A stretch of DNA of 64,000 bases from Thermodesulfobacterium sp. (GCA_017656385.1 JACDNX010000002.1:1-64000), one strand, 5' to 3'. Counted from the stretch's first letter, positions 9,611 through 19,477 are shown. The notes: generated from the sequence alone by a model not told the origin. Program-made: numbers and translations.

Positions 9611-10810
9611 ATGAGCAAGGCTAAATTTGAGAGGAGGAAGCCGCATTTGAATGTGGGGACGATAGGGCATATAGATCATGGGAAGACGACGTTAACGAGT
9701 GCGATGACGAGGGTGTTATCTACGAGGGGATTAGCGGAGTGGATACCGTTTGAGAATATAGACAAGGCACCAGAGGAGAAGCAGAGGGGGATAACGATAC
9801 AGCTTGCGCATGTGGAGTATGAGACTGAGAAGAGGCATTATGCGCACATAGATTGTCCTGGGCATGCTGATTATATAAAGAACATGATAACAGGTGCTGC
9901 GCAGATGGACGGGTCTATATTGGTGGTTGCGGCAGATGATGGGCCTATGCCTCAGACGAGGGAGCATGTGTTATTGGCGAGGCAGGTTAATGTGCCTTAT
10001 ATAATAGTGTTTATGAACAAGATAGACATGGTAGATGATCCTGAGTTACTTGATCTTGTTGAGTTAGAGGTTAGGGAGTTATTGAGCAAATATGGATTTC
10101 CTGGTGATGATGTGCCGGTGGTGAGGGGTAGTGCGCTTAAGGCACTTGAGTGTGGGTGTGGTAAGGAGGAGTGTGAGTGGTGTGGGGCGATATGGAAGTT
10201 AGTGAAGGCGATGGATGAGTATATACCTGAGCCTGTTAGGGAGGTAGACAAGCCGTTTTTGATGCCTATAGAGGACATATTTAGTATAAGTGGAAGGGGT
10301 ACGGTTGTTACAGGTAAGGTAGAGAGGGGGGTGTTGAAGCCTGGTGAGGAGGTAGAGATAGTGGGTTTGAGGCCGACGATAAAGACGGTTGCGACGAGTT
10401 TAGAGATGTTTAGGAAGGTGCTTGATGAGGCGTTACCTGGTGACAATGTGGGGATATTGTTGAGGGGAGTAGGTAAGGATGATGTAGAGAGGGGACAGGT
10501 TGTGGCTAAGCCAGGTAGTATAACGCCGCATGTTAAGTTTAAGGCTGAGGTATATGTATTGAAGAAGGAGGAGGGGGGTAGGCACACGCCGTTTTTTAAT
10601 GGGTATAGGCCGCAGTTTTATTTTAGGACGACAGATGTTACAGGGGTTATAAAGTTACCTGAGGGAGTGGAGATGGTGATGCCTGGGGACAATGTTGAGT
10701 TAGAGGTTGAGTTAATAAAGCCTGTAGCGTTAGAGGAGGGGTTAAGGTTTGCGATAAGGGAAGGAGGAAGGACAGTTGGAGCTGGTGTTGTTACAAAAAT
10801 AATAGAATAA
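9611..10810 (+). CDS. tuf: Elongation factor Tu
   Basis: 399-residue GTPase that delivers aminoacyl-tRNA to the ribosome. P-loop GHIDHGKT at 19-26, [16 protein letters not shown] and the C-terminal aminoacyl-tRNA-binding barrels are present. Two oddities. First, codon use is unlike any neighbour: Arg is AGG, Glu GAG, Thr ACG and Gly mostly GGG or GGT almost throughout, but from codon 384 (10760) to the stop it reverts to GAA, GGA, ACA, AAA. Second, the G domain holds a cluster C181, C183, C188, C191 where most EF-Tu have an acidic stretch. I recall similar clusters in some anaerobic Firmicutes. Location and spacing in the str operon are normal. A recombined or converted copy is likely. Confidence 0.98.
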   Translation: MSKAKFERRKPHLNVGTIGHIDHGKTTLTSAMTRVLSTRGLAEWIPFENIDKAPEEKQRGITIQLAHVEYETEKRHYAHIDCPGHADYIKNMITGAAQMDGSILVVAADDGPMPQTREHVLLARQVNVPYIIVFMNKIDMVDDPELLDLVELEVRELLSKYGFPGDDVPVVRGSALKALECGCGKEECEWCGAIWKLVKAMDEYIPEPVREVDKPFLMPIEDIFSISGRGTVVTGKVERGVLKPGEEVEIVGLRPTIKTVATSLEMFRKVLDEALPGDNVGILLRGVGKDDVERGQVVAKPGSITPHVKFKAEVYVLKKEEGGRHTPFFNGYRPQFYFRTTDVTGVIKLPEGVEMVMPGDNVELEVELIKPVALEEGLRFAIREGGRTVGAGVVTKIIE

Positions 10811-10829
10811 GAGGTGTGAGGTTTTAAAT

Positions 10830-11141
10830 ATGATACCTGCACAGAGGATAAGGATAAAACTAAAAAGTTTTGACCATAGGATACTTGACAAATCTGTAGT
10901 AAATATTGTAAACACAGCTAAAGAAACCGGGGCTAAGGTAGTAGGACCTATCCCGCTTCCTACTAAGATTAGCAGATGGACAGTGCTTAGATCACCGCAT
11001 ATTGATAAAAATTCAAGAGAGCAATTTGAAATAAGAATTCATAAAAGGCTTATTGAAATATTGGAACCCACACAACAAACAATAGATGCTTTAATGCAGT
11101 TAGAGTTGCCTGCAGGAGTAGAAGTAGAAATAAAGGTCTAA
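10830..11141 (+). CDS. rpsJ: Ribosomal protein S10
   Basis: 103 residues, standard length; 30S head protein, and NusE when it joins the NusB antitermination complex. Conserved segments include [10 protein letters not shown] at the N-terminus and VGPIPLPTK in the long loop that reaches into the 30S head. First gene of the S10 block, only 19 bases after tuf, so the str and S10 blocks look co-transcribed. Codons are host-like again from the first residue. Confidence 0.98.
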   Translation: MIPAQRIRIKLKSFDHRILDKSVVNIVNTAKETGAKVVGPIPLPTKISRWTVLRSPHIDKNSREQFEIRIHKRLIEILEPTQQTIDALMQLELPAGVEVEIKV

Positions 11142-11158
11142 AAAGGGAGTGAAGGAAA

Positions 11159-11806
11159 ATGAAACTTGAAGGTTTAATAGGAAAAAAATTGGGAATGACA
11201 AGAATATTTGATGAAGAAGGAAATGTTATTCCGGTTACAGTGTTGCAGGTAGGTCCTTGTGCAGTTGTTCAGGTAAAGACTGTTGAAAGAGATGGATACA
11301 ATGCAGTGCAATTGGGCTTTGAACCAAAAAAACTTACCAAGTGTACATTTCCTATGATTGGACATTTTTTAAAAGCGGGTCTGGATACAGGGTTTTATGT
11401 TTTGAGAGAATTTAAAATAGAAGATCCATCAGAATTTAAACCAGGACAATACATTTCTCTTTCAGATTTACCCTTAGAAAAGGGAATAAAAATTGATGTT
11501 ACAGGAACTTCAAAGGGAAGGGGATTTACAGGTAGTATAAAGAGATGGAATTTTTCAAGACAGCCTATGAGCCATGGTGCAAAACAGGTTCATCGTAAAA
11601 GAGGTTCAAGTGGAGCAAGCACATTTCCAGGAAGGGTTATTAAAGGGCAAAAAATGCCTGGACACTATGGAAATGAAACAGTAACAGTTAAGAATTTAAC
11701 AGTAGTGGATATAGTTCCTGAAAAAAATTTGCTTTTGGTTAAAGGTGCTGTTCCTGGATGGAATAATGGATATGTAATGGTTTATTTTAAAGAAGAGAGG
11801 AGTTAA
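11159..11806 (+). CDS. rplC: Ribosomal protein L3
   Basis: 215 residues; an early-assembly 50S protein whose loop approaches the peptidyl-transferase centre. The N-terminus GLIGKKLGMTRIF and the central loop RWNFSRQPMSHGAK, which carries the Gln methylated by PrmB in E. coli, are plain. It is preceded by AAGGGAGTG and followed three bases later by rplD. Confidence 0.98.
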   Translation: MKLEGLIGKKLGMTRIFDEEGNVIPVTVLQVGPCAVVQVKTVERDGYNAVQLGFEPKKLTKCTFPMIGHFLKAGLDTGFYVLREFKIEDPSEFKPGQYISLSDLPLEKGIKIDVTGTSKGRGFTGSIKRWNFSRQPMSHGAKQVHRKRGSSGASTFPGRVIKGQKMPGHYGNETVTVKNLTVVDIVPEKNLLLVKGAVPGWNNGYVMVYFKEERS

Positions 11807-11809
11807 AAA

Positions 11810-12442
11810 ATGGAGGTTATAAAGGCAAAATTAATTGATGGTTCGGCTAATATAGTTGGAGAAATAGAACTTCCTTCAGATTTATATGGTATTACTCCAA
11901 AGATTGGAATTTTACATGAGATTGTTAGGTGGCAGATGGCAAGATGGAGAGCGGGAACAGCTTGCACTAAAACAAGAGGTGAAGTAAGAGGAGGAGGAAG
12001 AAAGCCTTGGCCTCAGAAACATACAGGAAGGGCAAGGCAGGGTTCTATCAGAGCACCTCAGTGGGTTGGTGGAGGTGTGGTTCACGGACCAAAGCCGAGA
12101 AGTTATGAGTTTAAATTGAATAAAAAAGTAAGAAGATTAGGACTGAAAATGGCTCTTTCTTCAAGGGCTCTGGCAAATAGAGTTTATGTAGCTGAAGAAT
12201 TTCCTGTTAAAGATAAACCCAAAACAAAAATTTTAAAAGGATTTTTAGATAGCTTGGGAATAAATGATGCTTTAATCGTTGTTCCTGAAAGAGATATGAA
12301 ATTAGAAAAGAGTGCAGATAACTTACCTAAGGTTAAGGTGTTGGCAGTTGAAGGATTAAATGTTTATGATATTTTAAATCACCAAAATTTAATTTTAGCA
12401 AAAGATGTTCTACCAAAAATAGAGGAGCGTTTAAGGAGATAA
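11810..12442 (+). CDS. rplD: Ribosomal protein L4
   Basis: 210 residues; lines the peptide exit tunnel through its extended loop. The loop motif RWQMARWRAGTA...GRKPWPQKHTGRARQGS is intact, and this is the segment that forms the tunnel constriction. In E. coli L4 represses the S10 operon by attenuation; no leader of that type is visible here because rpsJ follows tuf directly. Spacing of three bases to rplC and rplW suggests translational coupling. Confidence 0.98.
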   Translation: MEVIKAKLIDGSANIVGEIELPSDLYGITPKIGILHEIVRWQMARWRAGTACTKTRGEVRGGGRKPWPQKHTGRARQGSIRAPQWVGGGVVHGPKPRSYEFKLNKKVRRLGLKMALSSRALANRVYVAEEFPVKDKPKTKILKGFLDSLGINDALIVVPERDMKLEKSADNLPKVKVLAVEGLNVYDILNHQNLILAKDVLPKIEERLRR

Positions 12443-12445
12443 AGA

Positions 12446-12736
12446 ATGAGAGATCCAAGGAAAGTTATTTTAGCACCTATTATTACTGAAAAGTCCATGT
12501 ATCTGAAAGAGAAATACAATCAAGTTAGTTTTTGGGTAGATCCTTCTGCGAATAAAATTGAAATAAAAAAAGCAGTTGAAGACCTTTTTAAGGTTAAAGT
12601 GTTAGATGTGCAGACTATTAGAGTTAAAGGTAAGCCTAAGGGAGGGTTTAGAAATCCTGGTAGAACTTCAATAAGAAAAAAAGCCATAGTGAGACTTGCA
12701 GAAGGACAAACCATAGATTTTTTTGAAACTTTATAA
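12446..12736 (+). CDS. rplW: Ribosomal protein L23
   Basis: 96 residues; a 50S protein at the tunnel exit and the docking site for trigger factor and [11 protein letters not shown] at residues 11-18 is the family signature, and Glu16 fits the conserved trigger-factor contact. Trigger factor itself is encoded at 27658 in this window. It lies between rplD and rplB in the normal order. Confidence 0.97.
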   Translation: MRDPRKVILAPIITEKSMYLKEKYNQVSFWVDPSANKIEIKKAVEDLFKVKVLDVQTIRVKGKPKGGFRNPGRTSIRKKAIVRLAEGQTIDFFETL

Positions 12737-12753
12737 ACAAGGGGTGAAAAGAT

Positions 12754-13575
12754 ATGCCTATTAAAAAATACAAGCCAACTTCACCTGGCAGAAGATTTAT
12801 GAGTTGTTTGGTTGATCCAGAACTTGCTAAAAAGGAACCAGAAAAGAGTTTAGTTGAGCCTCTAAAAAAGACAGGTGGTAGAAATAATTATGGAAGAATT
12901 ACTGTAAGATTTAGAGGAGGTGGGCATAAGAGACTTTATCGTATTATTGACTTCAAAAGAGACAAAGACGATATCCCAGCTAAGGTTATAGCACTGGAAT
13001 ATGATCCCAATAGATCAGCCAATATTGCTTTACTTCAGTATGCTGATGGAGAAAAGAGATATATTTTAGCTCCTCATGGTTTAAAAGTCGGTGATGTAGT
13101 AATGTCTGGAGAAAATGTTGAGATAAAAGTTGGAAATGCGATGCCTTTAAAAAATATTCCTGTTGGAACAATGGTTCATAATATAGAGTTAAGACCGAAG
13201 AAAGGGGGGCAACTTGCCCGTGCTGCAGGAGCTTTTGCTCAAATACTTGGTAAAGAAGGAGATTATGTAATATTAAGACTTCCTTCCGGTGAGATAAGGA
13301 TGGTTCACGGGAATTGTAGGGCAACCATTGGTCAGGTGGGTAACTTAGAATGGGAGAATGTAACCATCGGTAAGGCAGGAAGGTCAAGGTGGCTCGGGAG
13401 AAGGCCCCATGTAAGAGGGGTTGCTATGAATCCTGTTGACCATCCTATGGGAGGTGGAGAAGGAAAGTCTCACGGAGGAAGGCATCCTTGTTCTCCTTGG
13501 GGGTGGTTGTGTAAGGGATTAAAAACTCGTAAAAAGAAGCCATCTGATAAATTTATTTTAAAGAGAAGAAAGTAG
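12754..13575 (+). CDS. rplB: Ribosomal protein L2
   Basis: 273 residues, full length; essential for subunit joining and peptidyl transfer. The C-terminal loop [25 protein letters not shown] carries the conserved His near the active site. The internal RNA-binding segment [10 protein letters not shown] is also present. It follows rplW by 17 bases with an AAGGGGTG ribosome site. Confidence 0.98.
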   Translation: MPIKKYKPTSPGRRFMSCLVDPELAKKEPEKSLVEPLKKTGGRNNYGRITVRFRGGGHKRLYRIIDFKRDKDDIPAKVIALEYDPNRSANIALLQYADGEKRYILAPHGLKVGDVVMSGENVEIKVGNAMPLKNIPVGTMVHNIELRPKKGGQLARAAGAFAQILGKEGDYVILRLPSGEIRMVHGNCRATIGQVGNLEWENVTIGKAGRSRWLGRRPHVRGVAMNPVDHPMGGGEGKSHGGRHPCSPWGWLCKGLKTRKKKPSDKFILKRRK

Positions 13576-13595
13576 GCTTTTCGGAGGTGGGCTAA

Positions 13596-13886
13596 ATGCC
13601 GAGATCAAAGAAGAAAGGTCCTTTTGTAGATGAGCATTTATTAAAAAAGGTTTTGAAAGCAAAAGAAACTGGAGATAAAAAACCTATAAAAACTTGGAGC
13701 AGACGTTCAACCATTGTGCCTGAAATGGTGGGATTAACATTTGCAGTACATAATGGACATAAATTTATTCCTGTTTATGTGACTGAAAACATGGTGGGTC
13801 ATAAACTGGGAGAGTTTGCACCCACCAGAACTTATAAAGGACATCCTGCAGACAAGGGAAGAGTAAAGGGAGTAAAGAAAAAATAA
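13596..13886 (+). CDS. rpsS: Ribosomal protein S19
   Basis: 96 residues; a 30S head protein next to the A site that also contributes to bridge B1a. Motifs [10 protein letters not shown] at the start and [15 protein letters not shown] near the end are standard. A CGGAGGTGG ribosome site lies upstream. The gene is in normal order between rplB and rplV. Confidence 0.98.
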   Translation: MPRSKKKGPFVDEHLLKKVLKAKETGDKKPIKTWSRRSTIVPEMVGLTFAVHNGHKFIPVYVTENMVGHKLGEFAPTRTYKGHPADKGRVKGVKKK

Positions 13887-13898
13887 AGGGGTAAAAGG

Positions 13899-14258
13899 AT
13901 GAAAGCTCGTGCAACTGCCAGATATGTATTAATTTCACCCTATAAAGCAAGATTGGTAATTGATTTAATAAGAGGGAAAAGAGTGGATGAGGCATTGAAT
14001 ATTTTACAGTTTACACCTAAGAAAGCGGCAAGAATTATTAAAAAGGTGTTAGAGAGCGCCATTGCAAATGCTGAGAATAATTACGGAATGGATGTAGATA
14101 AATTATATGTTTCCGAAGCTTATGTAGATGAAGGACCCCGTTTGAAAAGGATTTGGCCAAGAGCTTGGGGTAGAGCAAGTAGAATTTTAAGAAGAATGAG
14201 TCACATTACAGTAGTAGTTGAGGAAAAAGAGATAGAAAAAAAGAGAAAAAGGAGGTAA
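13899..14258 (+). CDS. rplV: Ribosomal protein L22
   Basis: 119 residues; lines the exit tunnel with a long beta hairpin and is a site of macrolide-resistance changes. The hairpin region [18 protein letters not shown] is intact. It ends in a basic tail (KKRKRR) that overlaps the ribosome-binding sequence of rpsC, which starts three bases later. Confidence 0.98.
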   Translation: MKARATARYVLISPYKARLVIDLIRGKRVDEALNILQFTPKKAARIIKKVLESAIANAENNYGMDVDKLYVSEAYVDEGPRLKRIWPRAWGRASRILRRMSHITVVVEEKEIEKKRKRR

Positions 14259-14261
14259 GTC

Positions 14262-14924
14262 TTGGGCCAGAAAGTTAATCCTATAGGATTAAGGATTGGG
14301 ATTACTAAAAACTGGGATTCTCGCTGGTTTGCTAAGCCTTCTGAGTTTGCAAAATATGTTCACGAAGATTATTTAATAAGAAAATATTTAAAAGAAAATT
14401 ATTATCATGCAGGAATTGCAAGAATTGAAATAGAAAGGGCATCTAATAAAGTAAGAGTAACAATACATTCTGCTCGTCCAGGGATTATAATAGGTAAAAA
14501 GGGAGCAGAAATAGAGAAGATTAAAAAAGAGCTCTCAAGTCTATTAGAAGAAAAAGAGATTGAAGTTTTTGTTAATGAAGTAAGAAGACCTGAACTTGAG
14601 GCTCAGCTTGTTGCTGAAAATATAGCAACTCAGATAGAGAGAAGAGTTTCTTTCAGAAGAGCAATGAAAAGAGCAGTTACTTTGGTTATGAGATTTGGTG
14701 CTCAAGGTGTTAAGGTTCAGTGTTCAGGAAGATTGGGAGGAGTAGAAATTGCAAGAAGTGAATGGTATAGAGTGGGGAGAGTACCTTTATCAACTTTAAG
14801 AGCTGATATTGATTATGGCTTTGCAGAGGCTATAACAAAATATGGAAGTATTGGGGTAAAAGTTTGGATATTCAAAGGTGAAGTGCTACCTGAAAAGGGA
14901 GAACAAGAACGAATTGTAATATAA
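14262..14924 (+). CDS. rpsC: Ribosomal protein S3 (TTG start)
   Basis: 220 residues. S3 guards the mRNA entry channel and has helicase activity with S4 and S5. The KH domain motif [11 protein letters not shown] (about residues 72-82) and the C-terminal RTSTLRAD-like segment [13 protein letters not shown] are present. The start is TTG at 14262, positioned by AAGGAGGTAAG just upstream; [10 protein letters not shown] directly after it is the universal S3 N-terminus, which makes this start secure. Confidence 0.97.
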   Translation: MGQKVNPIGLRIGITKNWDSRWFAKPSEFAKYVHEDYLIRKYLKENYYHAGIARIEIERASNKVRVTIHSARPGIIIGKKGAEIEKIKKELSSLLEEKEIEVFVNEVRRPELEAQLVAENIATQIERRVSFRRAMKRAVTLVMRFGAQGVKVQCSGRLGGVEIARSEWYRVGRVPLSTLRADIDYGFAEAITKYGSIGVKVWIFKGEVLPEKGEQERIVI

Positions 14925-14942
14925 AAGTAAAGGGGTGTAGAG

Positions 14943-15359
14943 ATGCTACTTCAACCTAGGAAAACAAAGTATAGGAAACAGCAAAAAGGTAGAGTTAGAG
15001 GAAAGGCTACCAGTGGATACACTTTAGAGTTTGGAGAATATGGATTGAAAGTGCTGGAAGGTGGATGGCTTACAGCTCAGCAACTGGAAGCTGGACGAGT
15101 TGCTATTGTAAGAACCGCCAGGAAGGGTGCTAAATTATGGATTAGAGTGTTTCCAGATAAACCCATTACTAAAAAGCCTGCAGAAACCCGTATGGGTAAA
15201 GGGAAGGGCTCAGTTGAAGGATGGGTGGCAGTGGTAAAGCCAGGCAGAATTATATATGAAATTGCTGGAGTTCCCGAGGAAGTTGCAAGGGAAGCTTTAA
15301 GGCTTGCCGCCAGTAAAATGCCTTTTAAATGCAAGATTGTTAGCAGGGAGGAATTTTAA
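14943..15359 (+). CDS. rplP: Ribosomal protein L16
   Basis: 138 residues; a 50S protein that organises the A-site tRNA elbow region. It begins [17 protein letters not shown], and the segment [20 protein letters not shown] near residue 80 is diagnostic. The stop TAA shares one base with the rpmC ATG (15359), so translation of the two is coupled. Confidence 0.98.
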   Translation: MLLQPRKTKYRKQQKGRVRGKATSGYTLEFGEYGLKVLEGGWLTAQQLEAGRVAIVRTARKGAKLWIRVFPDKPITKKPAETRMGKGKGSVEGWVAVVKPGRIIYEIAGVPEEVAREALRLAASKMPFKCKIVSREEF

Positions 15360-15556
15360 TGAAAGCCCGTGAGCTAAGAGAACTTTCTATACCTGAATTG
15401 AAAGAAAAACTGTCTCAGTTAAGAGAAGAACTTTTTAATTTAAGATTTCAAAAAACTGTTCACAAACTTGAAAATCCTATGAGAATTAGACAGGTAAAAA
15501 GAGATATTGCAAGAATACTGACCATTTTAAGAGAAAAAGAGCTTAATATAAGATAA
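15359..15556 (+). CDS. rpmC: Ribosomal protein L29
   Basis: 65 residues of two helices at the exit tunnel, near L23. The signature KARELRELS and [11 protein letters not shown] are present. It overlaps rplP by one base, an arrangement that usually keeps protein output equal. Confidence 0.97.
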   Translation: MKARELRELSIPELKEKLSQLREELFNLRFQKTVHKLENPMRIRQVKRDIARILTILREKELNIR

Positions 15557-15574
15557 ACTTGGGGAGAATTAAAT

Positions 15575-15865
15575 ATGGGAAGGAGAAAACAGTTTATAGG
15601 AACGGTTGTAAGTGACAAAATGGATAAGACTGTTGTAGTAATGGTAGAAACCTTGGTGAAACATCCATTATATGAAAAGTATGTAAGGAGAAGAAAGAAA
15701 TATATGGCTCATGATGAGAATAATGAATGTAGAATAGGTGACAAGGTTTTAATAGAAGAGACAAGACCTCTTTCTCGCAGAAAAAGATGGAGGGTGAGAC
15801 AGATACTAGAGAAAGCTAAAAGTGTTGAATTAGAAGAGTTGCCTGAGGAGGGTGGTGAATCATGA
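15575..15865 (+). CDS. rpsQ: Ribosomal protein S17
   Basis: 96 residues, about 10 longer than E. coli S17 through an acidic C-terminal tail ([13 protein letters not shown]). It is a primary 16S rRNA-binding protein of the 30S body. Core motifs: [16 protein letters not shown] and the loop [10 protein letters not shown]. The last codons overlap the rplN ATG by four bases (ATGA at 15862-15865), linking the S10 and spc blocks without a gap. Confidence 0.97.
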   Translation: MGRRKQFIGTVVSDKMDKTVVVMVETLVKHPLYEKYVRRRKKYMAHDENNECRIGDKVLIEETRPLSRRKRWRVRQILEKAKSVELEELPEEGGES

Positions 15866-16230
15866 TTCAGCAACAAACATATTTGAATGTAGCTGATAAT
15901 TCAGGGGCAAAAAAGATAATGTGTATCCGTGTATTGGGTGGTTCTGGTAGAAGATATGGTTCTGTAGGAGATATAATTGTTGCTTCTGTAAAAGAGGCAT
16001 TACCTAATTCTAAAGTAAAAGAGGGGGATGTAGTAAAAGCAGTAATAGTAAGAACTAAAAAGGAAGTATCAAGAGCAGATGGAACGCATATTAGGTTCGA
16101 TGAAAATGCAGCAGTTTTGATTAATCAGTATAAAGAACCTATTGGTACTCGTATTTTTGGACCTGTTGCGAGAGAGTTAAGAACAAAAGGTTTTATGAAA
16201 ATAATCTCTTTAGCACCAGAGGTGATATAA
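15862..16230 (+). CDS. rplN: Ribosomal protein L14
   Basis: 122 residues, the invariant bacterial length. It forms intersubunit bridges and is the binding site of the silencing factor RsfS. Motifs: [18 protein letters not shown] and the C-terminal [11 protein letters not shown]. First spc-block gene, overlapping rpsQ by ATGA. In E. coli the spc operon has its own promoter before rplN; there is no room for one here outside coding sequence. Confidence 0.98.
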   Translation: MIQQQTYLNVADNSGAKKIMCIRVLGGSGRRYGSVGDIIVASVKEALPNSKVKEGDVVKAVIVRTKKEVSRADGTHIRFDENAAVLINQYKEPIGTRIFGPVARELRTKGFMKIISLAPEVI

Positions 16231-16249
16231 AAGTTAGAGGAGAGAACAG

Positions 16250-16618
16250 ATGATAAAAAAGGGTATTAGCAAAAACTTGCCGAAACCTCATGAAGCAAAG
16301 GTTCATATAAGAAAAAACGATATGGTGGTGGTAATAACTGGTAAAGATAAGGGTAAAATTGGAAAGGTGTTGAAAGTATTTCCAAGAAGAGGAAGAGCTA
16401 TTGTTGAAGGAGTAAATATTGTTAAGAGACATATGAAACCTACGCCTTATAGTAGCGGAGGTATTATAGAAAAGCCAGCGCCTATCCATGTTTCAAATTT
16501 GATGATATACTGCCCTAAATGCAAAAGAGGGGTAAAAATTGGTAAGAAATTTCTTGAAGATGGAACCAAAGTAAGATTTTGTAAAAAGTGTGGTGAAATT
16601 ATTGAGGCAAAGGAGTAG
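16250..16618 (+). CDS. rplX: Ribosomal protein L24
   Basis: 122 residues; an assembly-initiator protein of the 50S subunit. The KOW motif lies near residues 21-48 (IRKNDMVVVITGKDKGKIG). The C-terminus has two CxxC pairs, C88/C91 and C111/C114, probably a small zinc site, as seen in many bacterial L24. It follows rplN by 19 bases and precedes rplE by three. Confidence 0.97.
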   Translation: MIKKGISKNLPKPHEAKVHIRKNDMVVVITGKDKGKIGKVLKVFPRRGRAIVEGVNIVKRHMKPTPYSSGGIIEKPAPIHVSNLMIYCPKCKRGVKIGKKFLEDGTKVRFCKKCGEIIEAKE

Positions 16619-16621
16619 GAA

Positions 16622-17161
16622 ATGAGCTGGTTAAAAGAATATTACCTCAATGAAGTGAGACCAAGATTAATGGAAAGATTTAATTATAAAAATGTCTATG
16701 AAGTTCCAAAGGTTGAAAAAATATGTGTAAATATGGGATTAGGAGAGGCTACAATTAATCCCAAAATTATTGATCAGGCAATAGTTGAGCTTGCTCAAAT
16801 TACTGGACAGAGACCGAAAATTTGTAAAGCAAGGAAATCTATAGCTGGATTTAAGTTGAGAAAAGGAGTTCCCATAGGTGTTATGGTAACTTTAAGAAAA
16901 AACAGAATGTACGATTTTCTTACAAGACTTATTAATGTAGCCTTGCCAAGAGTAAAAGATTTTAAAGGACTTCCAAAGTCTGGATTTGATGGAAGAGGTA
17001 ATTATACTTTTGGAATAACAGATCATACCATTTTCCCAGAGGTAGATTCAAGTAAAGTTGAAAAAATAAAAGGAATGAGTGTCACCATAGTTACCACAGC
17101 TGAAACAGATGAAGAGGCATATGAACTTTTAAAAGAATTAGGTATGCCATTTAGGAGGTAA
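16622..17161 (+). CDS. rplE: Ribosomal protein L5
   Basis: 179 residues; binds 5S rRNA and contacts P-site tRNA in the central protuberance. Family motifs: [16 protein letters not shown] (residues 28-43), the segment [13 protein letters not shown] and the C-terminal [16 protein letters not shown]. It starts three bases after rplX; the gene-end sequence GCAAAGGAGTAGG of rplX serves as its ribosome site. Confidence 0.98.
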   Translation: MSWLKEYYLNEVRPRLMERFNYKNVYEVPKVEKICVNMGLGEATINPKIIDQAIVELAQITGQRPKICKARKSIAGFKLRKGVPIGVMVTLRKNRMYDFLTRLINVALPRVKDFKGLPKSGFDGRGNYTFGITDHTIFPEVDSSKVEKIKGMSVTIVTTAETDEEAYELLKELGMPFRR

Positions 17162-17167
17162 TTTTAG

Positions 17168-17353
17168 ATGCCAAGAAAAGCCCAAGTAGAAAAAGCAAAA
17201 AGAGAACCAAAGTTTAAAGTTAGAAAAAGAAATCGATGCTCAATCTGTGGAAGGCCTCGCGGGTATATTAGAAGATTTGGTCTTTGCAGAATATGTTTTA
17301 GAAAGCTGGCTTCTGAAGGTAAAATTCCGGGAGTTAGAAAAGCAAGTTGGTAG
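17168..17353 (+). CDS. rpsZ: Ribosomal protein S14, zinc-binding type
   Basis: 61 residues, the short C+ form of S14. Four Cys (C24, C27, C40, C43) form a CxxC-x12-CxxC zinc ribbon, as in Thermus and Bacillus RpsZ (often named RpsN type Z); E. coli-type S14 is about 101 residues and lacks it. It works in the 30S head. The C+ form suggests no zinc-starvation replacement at this locus. TTTAGGAGGTAATTTT precedes the ATG. Confidence 0.97.
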   Translation: MPRKAQVEKAKREPKFKVRKRNRCSICGRPRGYIRRFGLCRICFRKLASEGKIPGVRKASW

Positions 17354-17365
17354 GAGGATATAAAT

Positions 17366-17761
17366 ATGATGACCGATCCAATTGCTGATATGTTAATAAG
17401 GATTAAAAATGCTTTAATGGCAAGACATAAAAGTGTTATTGTGCCTGCTTCCAAAATTAAGTTAGAAATTGCAAGGATACTTAAGGAAGAAGGTTACATT
17501 GAGGATTATGAATATATTAAAGAAGAGCCACAACCTAAGATAAAAATTAATCTTAAATACGATGAGAACAAGCGTCCAGTCATAGCAGGGGTTAAAAGAG
17601 TAAGTAAACCAGGTAGAAGGATTTATAGAGGATATAGAGATTTACCTAAGGTATTAAATGGTTTTGGAATTGCTATTATTTCTACTTCTCAGGGAATTAT
17701 GACTGACCACGAAGCAAGGAAAAGAAAAATCGGAGGAGAAATTCTTTGTGAAATTTGGTAA
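17366..17761 (+). CDS. rpsH: Ribosomal protein S8
   Basis: 131 residues; binds helix 21 of 16S rRNA in the 30S platform, and in E. coli represses the spc operon. Motifs: [13 protein letters not shown] at the start and the C-terminal [18 protein letters not shown]. There are two adjacent ATG codons (17366 and 17369); the GGAGG eight or so bases upstream of the first fits it best, but either may be used. Confidence 0.97.
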   Translation: MMTDPIADMLIRIKNALMARHKSVIVPASKIKLEIARILKEEGYIEDYEYIKEEPQPKIKINLKYDENKRPVIAGVKRVSKPGRRIYRGYRDLPKVLNGFGIAIISTSQGIMTDHEARKRKIGGEILCEIW

Positions 17762-17776
17762 AAGGGGTGTTAAAAA

Positions 17777-18361
17777 ATGGGAGAAATATCTCGTATAGGA
17801 AGAAAACCTGTTAAAATACCCAGTGGTGTTAAAGTTCAGATTAAAGAAGATGGGATTATTGAGGTAGAAGGTCCCAAAGGAAAATTAGTAAAAAAATTGC
17901 CACCTTTAATAAAGGTTAATATTGATAATGATACCTTAACTGTAGTTCAGGAGGAGGTTAGAAAAAAGCTTAAAAAGAAAGCTAAAGCGTTTCAAGGACT
18001 GGCAAGGTCATTAATAAATAATATGGTAGTTGGAGTTACTGAAGGTTTTAAAAAGTCTTTGGATATTGTTGGACTTGGATACAAAGCAGAGGTTAAAGGG
18101 CAGGAGATAATTTTTAATCTGGGATACTCTCACCCTATCAATTTTAAGTTGCCTGAGGGGATTTCTGCTAAGGTTGAGAAAGGAAGTGGAGAGGTTCAGG
18201 TAAGGGTGATTATAGAAGGTATAGATAAGGAGCTGGTTGGTCAGGTAGCAGCCAATATAAGAAAGCTTAGGCCTCCAGAGCCTTATAAAGGAAAGGGAAT
18301 TAGGTATACTGGAGAAGTAATTTACAGAAAAGCTGGTAAAGCAGGAAAAGGTGCTAAATAA
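17777..18361 (+). CDS. rplF: Ribosomal protein L6
   Basis: 194 residues, slightly longer than the usual 178 because of a Lys/Gly-rich tail. L6 sits near the sarcin-ricin loop and factor-binding site. Motifs: SRIGRKPVKIPSGV at the N-terminus and the C-terminal RPPEPYKGKGIRY, where L6 touches rRNA. Normal order, between rpsH and rplR. Confidence 0.97.
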   Translation: MGEISRIGRKPVKIPSGVKVQIKEDGIIEVEGPKGKLVKKLPPLIKVNIDNDTLTVVQEEVRKKLKKKAKAFQGLARSLINNMVVGVTEGFKKSLDIVGLGYKAEVKGQEIIFNLGYSHPINFKLPEGISAKVEKGSGEVQVRVIIEGIDKELVGQVAANIRKLRPPEPYKGKGIRYTGEVIYRKAGKAGKGAK

Positions 18362-18377
18362 GTAAAGGAGTGACTTT

Positions 18378-18767
18378 ATGGGGAAGTTAGAAAAGCGTAA
18401 AAGAAAAGTGGAAGCAAGACTAAAGAGAAAAAGAAGAGTAAGAAAGAAGATTTTTGGTACTCCTGATAGACCGAGATTAAGTGTTTATAAAAGTTGTAAG
18501 CATATTTATGCACAAATCATAGATGATACTATTGGGCACACCCTTGTAGCTGCTTCGTCTTTATCTCCAGAGGTAAGAGAAAAATTTGAAGAATTAAAAA
18601 AAGAAGGTGGTAAAACCGCGGTAGCAAAAGCTGTGGGTGAGTTGATAGCAAAAAAGGCTTTAGAAAAGGGGATAAAAAAAGTTTGTTTTGATAGAGGAGG
18701 ATTTAAGTATCACGGAAGAATAAAAGCTCTTGCTGATGGTGCGAGATCTGCTGGATTAGAATTTTAA
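18378..18767 (+). CDS. rplR: Ribosomal protein L18
   Basis: 129 residues; binds 5S rRNA with L5 and L25 in the central protuberance. The basic N-terminal 25 residues are typical, followed by [19 protein letters not shown] and the C-terminal [29 protein letters not shown] lies upstream. Confidence 0.97.
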   Translation: MGKLEKRKRKVEARLKRKRRVRKKIFGTPDRPRLSVYKSCKHIYAQIIDDTIGHTLVAASSLSPEVREKFEELKKEGGKTAVAKAVGELIAKKALEKGIKKVCFDRGGFKYHGRIKALADGARSAGLEF

Positions 18768-18788
18768 AAATTTAAAGGGGGTAAAGCT

Positions 18789-19292
18789 TTGGCTAAGGCA
18801 GCAGAAGAGTTTATAGAAAAAATAATAATGATAAATAGGGTAACTAAGGTTACAAAAGGTGGAAAGAGATTAAGATTTTCAGCTTTAGTAGTAGTTGGAG
18901 ATGGAAAAGGGAAGGTTGGTTTTGGATTGGGGAAAGCTCCAGAGGTCCCAGATGCTATAAGAAAAGCGATGGAAAAAGCAAAAAAGAATATGATTGATGT
19001 GCCTGTAGTTCATGGAACCATTCCTCACACTGCAATGAGCAAATTTGCTTCAACAAAAGTGTTGTTAAAACCTGCTAAATCAGGAACAGGGGTTATTGCT
19101 GGGGGAACAGTGCGTGCTATTATGGATGCTGCTGGAATTACAGATATAGTTACTAAATGTATAGGGAGTAGTAATCCTCATAATCTTGTGAAAGCTACTT
19201 TTAAAGCTTTATCTCAACTTCAGAGTATAGAATATGTAGCTAAAAAAAGAGGAAAAAGTGTTGATGAAATTTTAGCGCAGGTGAGGTCATGA
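18789..19292 (+). CDS. rpsE: Ribosomal protein S5 (TTG start)
   Basis: 167 residues; a 30S protein at the mRNA entry channel, affecting fidelity. The double-stranded RNA-binding motif [18 protein letters not shown] is at about residues 16-33, and the region [13 protein letters not shown] is conserved near the C-terminus. The start is TTG at 18789 with AAAGGGGGT upstream; no ATG precedes the conserved domain in frame. Its stop overlaps the rpmD ATG by four bases. Confidence 0.97.
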   Translation: MAKAAEEFIEKIIMINRVTKVTKGGKRLRFSALVVVGDGKGKVGFGLGKAPEVPDAIRKAMEKAKKNMIDVPVVHGTIPHTAMSKFASTKVLLKPAKSGTGVIAGGTVRAIMDAAGITDIVTKCIGSSNPHNLVKATFKALSQLQSIEYVAKKRGKSVDEILAQVRS

Positions 19293-19477
19293 TGAAGAAG
19301 CTGAAGATTACCTTAATAAGAAGCAAATACGGAAGAAAACCTGATCAAAGGGAAACCTTAAAAGGGCTTGGATTGAGAAAGATTGGTCAGAGTGTGATTA
19401 GAGAGGATAACCCTATGATAAGAGGTATGATAAGGAAGGTAGAACATTTAGTAAAAGTGGAGGAGTTAAATGAGTGA
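19289..19477 (+). CDS. rpmD: Ribosomal protein L30
   Basis: 62 residues, the normal size for this small 50S protein. Motif [25 protein letters not shown] is distinctive. It overlaps rpsE by four bases at its start and rplO by eight at its end, so the three genes are tightly coupled. A second ATG follows immediately (19292). Confidence 0.96.
   Translation: MMKKLKITLIRSKYGRKPDQRETLKGLGLRKIGQSVIREDNPMIRGMIRKVEHLVKVEELNE

Noticed and set aside
9731-10842. Long open frames on the minus strand inside tuf (up to 196 residues)
   Set aside because: They are Ser/Thr/Pro/Leu-rich, have no recognisable motifs and result from the G-ending codon use of tuf, which removes stops from the opposite strand. 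tuf is certain.
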